From an uncultured Bacteroides sp. (GTDB taxonomy: Bacteria > Bacteroidota > Bacteroidia > Bacteroidales > Bacteroidaceae), in the NCBI GenBank assembly GCA_900542985.1, contig UQPQ01000049.1, forward strand, positions 1-20,103: a stretch of 20,103 nucleotides of DNA, written 5' to 3'. The translations under genes and the position numbers were made by a program. How positions within the stretch are numbered: position 1 is the stretch's first letter; each line of letters begins with the position of its first letter. Below, piece after piece: positions 11,160 through 17,744 of this stretch. The notes under the pieces were generated by a model. That model was given only the letters and a program-made list of their open reading frames with translations, was not told the origin of the DNA and ran no database searches.

Positions 11160-11504
11160 ATGTCTGTAGTGATGGATATTTATGGATTGATAAGAGACTT
11201 GATGACAGAAGCTGAAAAGGTCAAAGATGATAAATTGTATAGCAGTCTGATTGATATCAAGAAACAGGTAAATGAACTGGATGAAGAGAATCAAAGGCTG
11301 AAAAAGCAATTAGATATCAGGGAGAAAATGACATATGACGAGGGCGCTCAATCATTTATATTGCCTGATAACCCTGATATTCATTATTGTTCGGTTTGCT
11401 ACGCTCATGATGGGAAAATGATACCCATGGCAAACAATACGGATAGAGGATATTTGTGTAGAATTTGCGAAGAAGTTTGGATGAAAGGTGTCCCGAGAAA
11501 ATAA
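11160..11504 (+). CDS. Small coiled-coil protein with C-terminal zinc ribbon
   Basis: A 114-residue protein of unknown function. Residues about 8-58 are helical and contain a short coiled coil (LDEENQRLKKQLDIREKM). The C-terminal part has two CxxC knuckles, Cys77/Cys80 (YCSVC) and Cys100/Cys103 (LCRIC), about 19 residues apart, which should bind one zinc. It has a perfect AAAGGAGG ribosome site 6 nt before the ATG. Similar small zinc-ribbon proteins occur as accessory genes on mobile elements; I do not know a function. It lies directly after jetC and before the helicase group. It could be a DNA- or RNA-binding adaptor for either (inference). Confidence 0.8.
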   Translation: MSVVMDIYGLIRDLMTEAEKVKDDKLYSSLIDIKKQVNELDEENQRLKKQLDIREKMTYDEGAQSFILPDNPDIHYCSVCYAHDGKMIPMANNTDRGYLCRICEEVWMKGVPRK

Positions 11505-11515
11505 CAGGTATTCAC

Positions 11516-11593
11516 ATGGCTAATGACTTTGCCATTGGTGAAGGCATTAAGGATGCGGCTGAAGGCAAGAAGAACAAAGGACACAAATTTTAA
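11516..11593 (+). CDS. Possible 25-residue small protein
   Basis: ATG GCT AAT GAC... encodes MANDFAIGEGIKDAAEGKKN and ends with basic residues (GHKF). It fills most of the gap between the zinc-ribbon gene and the 321-residue gene. There is only a weak AGGT upstream and no recognisable relative. It could be translated by coupling to the preceding stop at 11504, or be a chance ORF or gene fragment. Confidence 0.25.
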   Translation: MANDFAIGEGIKDAAEGKKNKGHKF

Positions 11594-11614
11594 TCTGAAG
11601 AGGAGGGAAACAGA

Positions 11615-12580
11615 ATGTTTCAAAGTATGACGGATGGTCCCATTTGGGAAAAAGAATTTGCGCTGTTAGTGGATCAGGAGCATTTCGAGAAGGTATGGGG
11701 TATTATGCTCCCGAATGTGGAGCAATATGCCGACAGTTTTTTGACGAGTATTTCTAACTTTGGAAATCAGGGCGTAATGGAATATGCTTATAGCGCATTT
11801 GTACAAGAACTGATCGAAAAAAATGATAAACGCTCAGAGAAATACCATGACATTTTCGACCTGGATCTATTCGAGGACGAATATGAAATGGATAAAGACG
11901 ATTTCAAGAATACAACGTTAAAAAAGGAATGCGACGTTATTAACAAAACCTTGCAGAGTAAAGCGGAAGCTTTGAATGAATGGAAGAAAAAGTTCTATGC
12001 ATCACCAAGCCAGAAGATATTTGACACATGCTATAACTTCATTTCATTTGGGGCTGATTATAACGAGGAGATGGATGAAGAACGGATGTCTCAGATTGAA
12101 ACAATCGTTGATACCGGATTGGAAGAAATGAATGAAGCTGCATGTTATCAATCAGGGGTATTCGGCTTCGGAATTGTTTCAAATATTTTGAATCATATGT
12201 ATCCGCGTGTGTTCCCTGGAAATTACAAGAAGGGGATCTTTTCACTCCTTTTCCTAACCGGACGGGATATGAAAGGCATAGATATGCCTAGCGATAGCTC
12301 TGAGTTCTGCATGGTTAAGGATGAGGTTCATTCACGGACGGGAACGATAGAGGTAGAGCATAACTATTTCTATCCTTACCAGACATTTGGACTTTATACC
12401 ATAAGAATATTTAATATTCTTAACCAAAAGATCCAAGCTCGTTTTCATAAAGAGTTTCCGACTGATTATAGATTCCTTTTGACGAATGCATTTTATGATT
12501 ATTTCACTGCAGAGAATCAGGATAATATTACAACGCTGACTGGAAATGATGATGTGTTGAAATTCAACACACCGTGGTAA
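11615..12580 (+). CDS. Unrecognised 321-residue protein in helicase operon
   Basis: I do not recognise this protein. It starts [19 protein letters not shown] with a GAGGAGGG ribosome site 8 nt upstream. The N-terminal third is acidic and helical; an acidic patch ([18 protein letters not shown]) lies near residues 80-100. A second region (about 175-215: [20 protein letters not shown], then [20 protein letters not shown]) is hydrophobic and looks like a compact domain core. The C-terminus is rich in aromatic residues ([20 protein letters not shown]). No signal peptide, membrane segment or obvious catalytic motif is visible. Its stop codon abuts the RecQ-like start (TAAATG), so the two are almost certainly coupled and probably partners. 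It may be a sensor or specificity subunit for the helicases (inference). Confidence 0.85.
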   Translation: MFQSMTDGPIWEKEFALLVDQEHFEKVWGIMLPNVEQYADSFLTSISNFGNQGVMEYAYSAFVQELIEKNDKRSEKYHDIFDLDLFEDEYEMDKDDFKNTTLKKECDVINKTLQSKAEALNEWKKKFYASPSQKIFDTCYNFISFGADYNEEMDEERMSQIETIVDTGLEEMNEAACYQSGVFGFGIVSNILNHMYPRVFPGNYKKGIFSLLFLTGRDMKGIDMPSDSSEFCMVKDEVHSRTGTIEVEHNYFYPYQTFGLYTIRIFNILNQKIQARFHKEFPTDYRFLLTNAFYDYFTAENQDNITTLTGNDDVLKFNTPW

Positions 12581-14200
12581 ATGAGTATGACGAAAGAAGA
12601 AGTATTAGCAAAGTATTTCAGCGAGAAAAAGGGCTTTCGTGATGTGCAGGAAGAGACAATTGATAGTCTTCTTGCAGGGAAGAATACGCTCTGCTTGATG
12701 CCAACTGGAGGCGGAAAGTCGTTGATCTATCAAGTAGCTGGTTTATGCATGGAGAAAACGACGATTATCATATCTCCTTTGATTGCGCTTATGAATCAGC
12801 AAAATGCCGAGATGCGAGCAAAGGGAATATCCACAGTTAGCTTTTCTGGAATGGATTATAAGAAACAGTTTGCGTTGATTACAGACATGGCAAATGGAGT
12901 AATGCCGCAATATATATTCACGTCTCCGGAGAGGATATCAAGTGATGGCTATCTGGAATATGCGCTGAACAAGCGAAGAGATGACATTGGTCTGGTTGTT
13001 GTCGATGAGGCACATTGTATATCTCAGTGGGGCGATGGATTCCGCCCGGCATATCGAAATATTCCAGATTTCTTAGATCGGATATTTGGAGGAGACGGTT
13101 GGCCGGCAACGCTGTGCCTCACCGCGACGCTAAACGAAGAACAGCAACAGCAGGTAATCAAAGATTTTCATATCAGCAATGTTGTTAAAGGTGAAAACCT
13201 ATGGCGTAAGAATCTTTATCTTGAAATCTTAAATCTTAAGGATGGCAAGGAAGATACAAAGGATGAAGAATTAGAGCGCATTATTGAAAAGCATAGGGGA
13301 GAAAAAATCCTTGTTTTCGCGCATAGAGTATATGGCAAGCATCCGACGACGAGGACGCTTTATGATAAGTATAAGGATGTATATGAAGGGGTAGCTTATT
13401 TTGATTCTAAGGCGGATGACAAATACAAGGCTTATGTACTCGAAGGCTTTAAAAATGGAGATATAAAGATTGTATTTGCTACATCGGCATTCGGAATGGG
13501 TGTAGACATCCCTGATATCCGAGTGGTTGTAAACTATCTCATATCTGAAACAGTGGAGCAGTATTATCAGGAAGTTGGTCGTGGAGGCAGAGATAATCAA
13601 CCGGCATATGGTTATCTCCTATACACAAATCAATCCAAGCGTGGAAGAAGGATGCTTTTGAATCAATCTTTGTGCACAGAGGCGGATTTGGTTTCTTTGT
13701 ATGAAGATCGAAAGCCGAAGGGAGATGTGGCCTTTGGGCATGTGTCATATGAAGATATGAACGAAGAACAGCGCATTGCATTTGCTTTGTTGTTAGAATA
13801 TGGAGTCTTTTCTGTAATTGCGAAGGGATTAGCATCCACTAGGTGCTTAGATTCAATCACAGAGGAAGGACAATCTTTCTTGGATTCGATAAAACAGTAC
13901 GCAAGGAATGGATCAACGACAGTTGCTGCTAAAAAAAGCGGGAAAAACATTAACTCCATGATTTTGAATATATGGGAGTTATGCGTTAATCGAGCACTTA
14001 GAATGAGCAAGGCTCCTGATCGCTCCATCTTTTATGTTCAGGAAAGGAAACTTGATGATGAATTGAAAGCCGAGATTATTTCGGATCAAGAAAAGAAAAA
14101 GGTGCACCGCGTTGCAAAATTTGAGGAATTTGTGAGTAGTATTGAAGCAGGGGACTCTGCGGAAATGCTTGTCAGAAAGGCACTTAACATAGGAGAGTGA
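12581..14200 (+). CDS. RecQ-like DEAH-box DNA helicase, truncated family type
   Basis: A 539-residue superfamily 2 helicase. Motifs: I LMPTGGGKS with Lys46; II DEAH at 142-145 followed by CISQWGDGFRPAY (the RecQ-type aromatic loop region); III TATL; V FATSAFGMGVDIPD; VI QEVGRGGRD with Arg334 and Arg337. After about residue 370 the sequence departs from RecQ. The four-cysteine zinc motif of the RQC region and a recognisable HRDC domain are both absent, replaced by about 170 residues of unknown type. It is therefore a dedicated accessory helicase, not housekeeping RecQ. The ATG at 12581 follows the previous stop directly and has no good ribosome site, so initiation is probably coupled; ATG 12587 is an alternative. 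It would unwind DNA 3'-5' if it behaves like RecQ. Confidence 0.88.
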   Translation: MSMTKEEVLAKYFSEKKGFRDVQEETIDSLLAGKNTLCLMPTGGGKSLIYQVAGLCMEKTTIIISPLIALMNQQNAEMRAKGISTVSFSGMDYKKQFALITDMANGVMPQYIFTSPERISSDGYLEYALNKRRDDIGLVVVDEAHCISQWGDGFRPAYRNIPDFLDRIFGGDGWPATLCLTATLNEEQQQQVIKDFHISNVVKGENLWRKNLYLEILNLKDGKEDTKDEELERIIEKHRGEKILVFAHRVYGKHPTTRTLYDKYKDVYEGVAYFDSKADDKYKAYVLEGFKNGDIKIVFATSAFGMGVDIPDIRVVVNYLISETVEQYYQEVGRGGRDNQPAYGYLLYTNQSKRGRRMLLNQSLCTEADLVSLYEDRKPKGDVAFGHVSYEDMNEEQRIAFALLLEYGVFSVIAKGLASTRCLDSITEEGQSFLDSIKQYARNGSTTVAAKKSGKNINSMILNIWELCVNRALRMSKAPDRSIFYVQERKLDDELKAEIISDQEKKKVHRVAKFEEFVSSIEAGDSAEMLVRKALNIGE

Positions 14201-14204
14201 AGGC

Positions 14205-15917
14205 ATGGCAGTTTTTATACCGGATGTTAAACCGGAGGATTTCAATAATAGCCCAGGTGAGAAAGAGGTTTATGAAGCCTTAAAACTCTTAGGTAAGGAT
14301 TATACGGTTTTCTATTCTTTAAGCTGGATCAGCATTGGTAATGACCGAACGATAGGAGAGGCGGATTTCATTCTGTTCCATCCTGTGCATGGAATAATGG
14401 TGATTGAGGTCAAGTCCGGAGAGATAGAGTATAAAGGTGGAAAATGGATTCAAACGAATAGGAATTCCGGCCAAAAGAAGGAGATATCTCCGTATGTCCA
14501 GGCGAGAAAGAGCCAATATGAGATCTTTGACCGCATTATAAAGCATGCAAATCGGACGAGATTTACACGGCCGATGCTTTGCTATGCAGTCTGGTTCCCG
14601 TCTATTGAGTTCAAACCCAATGATGAACTTCCTCCCGAAGCGGCAGTAGAGATTACATTTGATAAGAAATCATTATTAAATGCTCAGTCAGTTATAGAGG
14701 ATGCTTATGATTTTTGGAAAGATAAATTGCGTGTAAACACTCGCCTGCTTTCTGGCGATGACACAAGATGTGTGATGGATGTTTTGTGCCCGTATTTCCA
14801 CGCGGTTCCTAAGTTGGGAACGACAATTAACGAGTCGGAGCATATTTATATTAGGCTTACAAATCAACAGATCGCCCTTTTGGATTTCCTTGTCAAACAG
14901 GATACGGCAGTAATCCATGGGCTTGCCGGAACAGGAAAAACTGTGTTAGCGATAGAAAAGGCTAAGATGCTTGCGGCGCAGGGAGAAAGTGTCCTATTTT
15001 TGTGCTATAACAGCTTTCTAAGAGATTCACTCCGGGAGAACAATACGATTCCTGGTGTTGTTTTTCATAATGCGCACTCTTTGGCATATGAGATTATGGG
15101 GGCAACGGATTCGAAGATAGATGATGTTCTGGCTGAATTCGAAGAGTATTTGGAAGTCGTTTTTGATAAAGAAAACTGGAAATATAAAAATGTTATTGTT
15201 GATGAAGGGCAGGATTTAGATGACCGGCTATTGAATAGGCTTTATGACTTATCGAAGAGCAAAAAGGGCAGTTTTTATGTGTTCTACGACAAGAATCAGT
15301 TTATTATGAAAAAACGTCAGCCACATTGGCTCGAAGATGCAGAATGTAGGCTTGTTCTAAGCAAAAACTGCAGGAATACAGCAGAAATATTTAAGACCGC
15401 ATGCAGTATTATCGGGAAAGAGAATTTGACATTAAATGAGATTCACGGTGAAGTTCCTTTTTTAAGATTTTATTCAACAGAAAAGGAGATGACAGCCATA
15501 GTCGAGGGCTTCCTAGAACGTATGAAAAAGGGAGAGGTACCAGCTGATAAGATTACCATTCTATCTGCATCGACTTTGGATAATTCTTTTATTGATGCGA
15601 AACGTAAATATGCTGGTTTTGAGTTGTCTGAAAAACGAGAGCCAGGGAAAGTACATTTTACTACTATAAGAAAATTCAAAGGCCTTGAAGCGGAAGCTAT
15701 CCTAGTCGTGGATGCATCAATGATTGGGTTGAAATCTGAGGAAGATAGACGGCTACTGTATGTTGGTGTATCAAGGGCAAAGAACTATTTGGAAATCGCA
15801 ATGAATCAAGATATCGCTGATAGTGAGTTGGGTGATTACTTGCATGCGTTGAATCCGAATCGATCTCTTCCAAGGAATAAAAAAGGTCTCAAGAGATTGT
15901 TGAATGTTGATATATAA
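14205..15917 (+). CDS. NERD-nuclease / UvrD-like SF1 helicase fusion
   Basis: A 570-residue protein. The N-terminal 1-130 is a NERD domain, a PD-(D/E)xK nuclease relative: GEKEVYEALKLLG, then GEADFILF with Asp54 and IEVKSG with Glu68 and Lys70, the expected catalytic set. The helicase part follows: Walker A GLAGTGKT with Lys245, Walker B VIVDEGQD with Asp333/Glu334, then LSKNCRNT, a FTTIRKFKGLEAE motif and the C-terminal motif LLYVGVSRAK with Arg524. It should bind ATP, move on DNA and cut it. The start has AGGAGAGTGAAGG upstream, 4 bp after the RecQ-like stop. It is the last gene before a strong terminator. NERD-helicases occur alone in some anti-phage systems (for example Nhi, from memory); here it is paired with a RecQ-like enzyme. 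Confidence 0.9.
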   Translation: MAVFIPDVKPEDFNNSPGEKEVYEALKLLGKDYTVFYSLSWISIGNDRTIGEADFILFHPVHGIMVIEVKSGEIEYKGGKWIQTNRNSGQKKEISPYVQARKSQYEIFDRIIKHANRTRFTRPMLCYAVWFPSIEFKPNDELPPEAAVEITFDKKSLLNAQSVIEDAYDFWKDKLRVNTRLLSGDDTRCVMDVLCPYFHAVPKLGTTINESEHIYIRLTNQQIALLDFLVKQDTAVIHGLAGTGKTVLAIEKAKMLAAQGESVLFLCYNSFLRDSLRENNTIPGVVFHNAHSLAYEIMGATDSKIDDVLAEFEEYLEVVFDKENWKYKNVIVDEGQDLDDRLLNRLYDLSKSKKGSFYVFYDKNQFIMKKRQPHWLEDAECRLVLSKNCRNTAEIFKTACSIIGKENLTLNEIHGEVPFLRFYSTEKEMTAIVEGFLERMKKGEVPADKITILSASTLDNSFIDAKRKYAGFELSEKREPGKVHFTTIRKFKGLEAEAILVVDASMIGLKSEEDRRLLYVGVSRAKNYLEIAMNQDIADSELGDYLHALNPNRSLPRNKKGLKRLLNVDI

Positions 15918-15958
15918 AAAGATTTGAGATATTATGAGATCGATTATGATAGTAAAAC

Positions 15959-15997
15959 AGGCCACTTTCTAAAGAAATTTAGAAGGTGGCCTTTCTT
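15959..15997 (+). terminator. Strong intrinsic terminator closing the helicase group
   Basis: A 15-bp stem (AGGCCACTTTCTAAA with TTTAGAAGGTGGCCT, one G-T pair) capped by a GAAA tetraloop and followed by TTTCTT. It ends the unit that may start at 3148. Confidence 0.92.
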
Positions 15998-16053
15998 GCG
16001 TCCATGAACCAACAATGTGATTCTGTCAAATCAATATGAAGGGAGGAACCGGG

Positions 16054-16356
16054 ATGCAGCTTGAAACAGAGGAGTATATGACGATTGAGCGAGTAAATGC
16101 TGTCAGAGAAAGAGCCGGAAAACTTAGGCGACAGTTTCTGAAGTATAAGGATGCTGAGAGTGTCTACAGTCTTACTCACAGGAAACTACTTGAGATGGCT
16201 GATGAGGCAGGTGCTATCTACAGAATCGATGGAACAGTTCTGATTAACAGAGATATCTTTGATGAATATCTGGAGCAGTTTCACCAGAAGCCTTGTACCT
16301 ATTCAGCTTACATGCAGAGAAAGCAGTATGAAAAGTCCCGAAAGGAGAAGCAATGA
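16054..16356 (+). CDS. DUF6462-like small DNA-binding protein
   Basis: A 100-residue protein with an N-terminal helical stretch rich in Arg/Lys (RVNAVRERAGKLRRQFLKYK), then DAESVYSLTHRKLLEMADEA and YRIDGTVLINRDIFDEYLE. The last part is an excisionase-type winged-helix layout: helix-turn-helix, then a short strand pair. I recognise the DUF6462 type, which in Lachnospiraceae is usually found next to a tyrosine integrase and probably acts as an excisionase-like factor (from memory). I chose the ATG at 16054 because GGGAGG lies 7 nt upstream; an ATG at 16036 would precede that site. Here no integrase follows. It overlaps the next small ORF by 4 bp. Confidence 0.8.
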   Translation: MQLETEEYMTIERVNAVRERAGKLRRQFLKYKDAESVYSLTHRKLLEMADEAGAIYRIDGTVLINRDIFDEYLEQFHQKPCTYSAYMQRKQYEKSRKEKQ

Positions 16357-16511
16357 CCGGAAATATTTGGATGTGTTCTCATCTTTTGAATACGGAGGAT
16401 CTGGAATTTGGAATGCATGAGTTTATCACTTACAAGATTCCGGATGATGAAGATGACATCGATGACGCTGAGGAAGAGGGCGGAGATGTTTCTAGTGAAG
16501 ATGAAGAATAA
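16353..16511 (+). CDS. Acidic 52-residue protein coupled to DUF6462 gene
   Basis: The ATG at 16353 overlaps the preceding stop (ATGA) and has AAGGAG upstream, a good sign of real translation. The protein begins MTGNIWMCSHLLNTEDLEFG and ends in a very acidic tail with about 15 Asp/Glu (IPDDEDDIDDAEEEGGDVSS...). I do not recognise it. The tail resembles DNA-mimic or low-complexity ends of small element-encoded proteins. Function unknown. Confidence 0.55.
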   Translation: MTGNIWMCSHLLNTEDLEFGMHEFITYKIPDDEDDIDDAEEEGGDVSSEDEE

Positions 16512-16550
16512 GATAATCTTTTTATATTTAAGTATTTAAGAAAATTGAAT

Positions 16551-16597
16551 ATCTATATAGTATCTGTGGGATATATTCTACAAGATACTATATAGAT
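16551..16597. repeat. Perfect 15-bp inverted repeat upstream of ietAS
   Basis: ATCTATATAGTATCT and AGATACTATATAGAT are exact reverse complements separated by 17 nt. There is no T-run, so it is unlikely to be a terminator. It ends 24 bp before the -35 of the ietAS promoter and is a good candidate operator, or the binding site of the helix-turn-helix at the ATPase C-terminus (inference). Confidence 0.8.
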
Positions 16598-16607
16598 AAA
16601 ATAATAA

Positions 16608-16649
16608 TTGTCCCAAAAACTTGACTTTTGTCCCGTTGTATTGTATTCT
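16608..16649 (+). promoter_or_regulatory. Promoter of ietAS with TTGTCCC direct repeats
   Basis: TTGACT (16621-16626), a 17-nt spacer and TATTCT (16644-16649), 28 bp before the ATPase start. TTGTCCC occurs at 16608-16614 and 16628-16634, exactly 20 bp apart and bracketing the -35, so it may be a tandem regulator site. Confidence 0.6.
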
Positions 16650-16676
16650 GTTTTCAGAAAGCTGGAGGTGGGTTTT

Positions 16677-17744
16677 ATGAAAAAACAAAATGTATTAAAC
16701 TTGATAAAATATCATGTTGAAAGAAATGAAAATGGCTTTCGTAATGAGGCAATAAGTATAGCGAGATACTTTGATAGCATTGGCGATGATCAGTTAGCTG
16801 AATACATTATGGGACTTATCGCAGAATCTAATTTATATGCTCCACAGGGAAGTGATTATGAGAGCGATTTCCTAAAAACTATAGATACAAGGGGAGCAGA
16901 TCCTTTGTATCTGCCAACAGAGATATCCGAAGATGTTAAAGGAATAATTAATGCAGTAAATCATAATGTTGGTATAAATAAATTTCTGTTTGAAGGATTG
17001 CCTGGTAGTGGAAAGACTGAGGCTGCAAAACAGGTTGCAAGATTATTAGATAGAACTTTGTTTTGCATTGATTTTGAAAACTTGATTGATAGCAAATTGG
17101 GACAAACAAATAAAAATATTGCGACTGTCTTCAATGAAATAAATAGTCTTCCTTATTCGAATAAGGTTGTTGTTTTATTTGACGAGATAGACGTAATTGC
17201 ATTGGATAGAATCAGTTCAAATGATGTTAGAGAGATGGGAAGAGTGACCTCTACCATTTTACGAGAATTAGATAGATTAACGGATTTGAACAAAGAAATA
17301 GTAATTATTGCAACGACAAATTTGTTTTCTAATTTTGATAAAGCACTGGTTAGAAGATTTGATGCAGTAATTAATTTTGATAGGTACAAAAAGGAAGATT
17401 TAATAGAAGTGGCAGAGTTCTATTTTGCTTCTTTTGTTAAAAACTTTAAGAGCGTATCAAAGGACACAAGGTTGTTTAAGAAAATTCTTAATGTCTGTCC
17501 CAAATTACCATATCCGGGAGAGTTAAAAAATGTTATCAAGACATCACTGGCATTTAGTGATGTTAATTCAGAGTTTGATTACCTGAGAAGATTATATAAT
17601 AATCTTATTGGAAATATTGACGGAACCGATATTGAAACATTATATGCGCAAGGTTTTACTGTACGTGAAATTGAAAAGCTGAAGGGGGAGTCAAAAAGTA
17701 GTGTATCCAGAAAATTAAATAAGGAGGGGGTACAAGATGAATAA
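16677..17744 (+). CDS. ietA: AAA+ ATPase, IetA-like anti-phage protein
   Basis: A 355-residue AAA+ ATPase. Walker A is GLPGSGKT (107-114, Lys113). Walker B is VVVLFDEID (Asp169, Glu170). Sensor 1 is IIATTN, and an arginine pair lies in ALVRRFD. The N-terminal 90 residues are helical and unlike other AAA proteins. The C-terminal 35 residues (LYAQGFTVREIEKLKGESKS) look like a resolvase-type helix-turn-helix. In the ietAS two-gene anti-phage system an AAA+ ATPase works with a subtilisin-like protease; ATP-driven remodelling or target recognition by the ATPase is inferred. The ATG at 16677 follows GGAGGTG; the upstream in-frame TTG at 16608 lies in the promoter. It overlaps the protease gene by 8 bp. 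The sequence is clearly more AT-rich than the Wadjet region. Confidence 0.85.
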   Translation: MKKQNVLNLIKYHVERNENGFRNEAISIARYFDSIGDDQLAEYIMGLIAESNLYAPQGSDYESDFLKTIDTRGADPLYLPTEISEDVKGIINAVNHNVGINKFLFEGLPGSGKTEAAKQVARLLDRTLFCIDFENLIDSKLGQTNKNIATVFNEINSLPYSNKVVVLFDEIDVIALDRISSNDVREMGRVTSTILRELDRLTDLNKEIVIIATTNLFSNFDKALVRRFDAVINFDRYKKEDLIEVAEFYFASFVKNFKSVSKDTRLFKKILNVCPKLPYPGELKNVIKTSLAFSDVNSEFDYLRRLYNNLIGNIDGTDIETLYAQGFTVREIEKLKGESKSSVSRKLNKEGVQDE

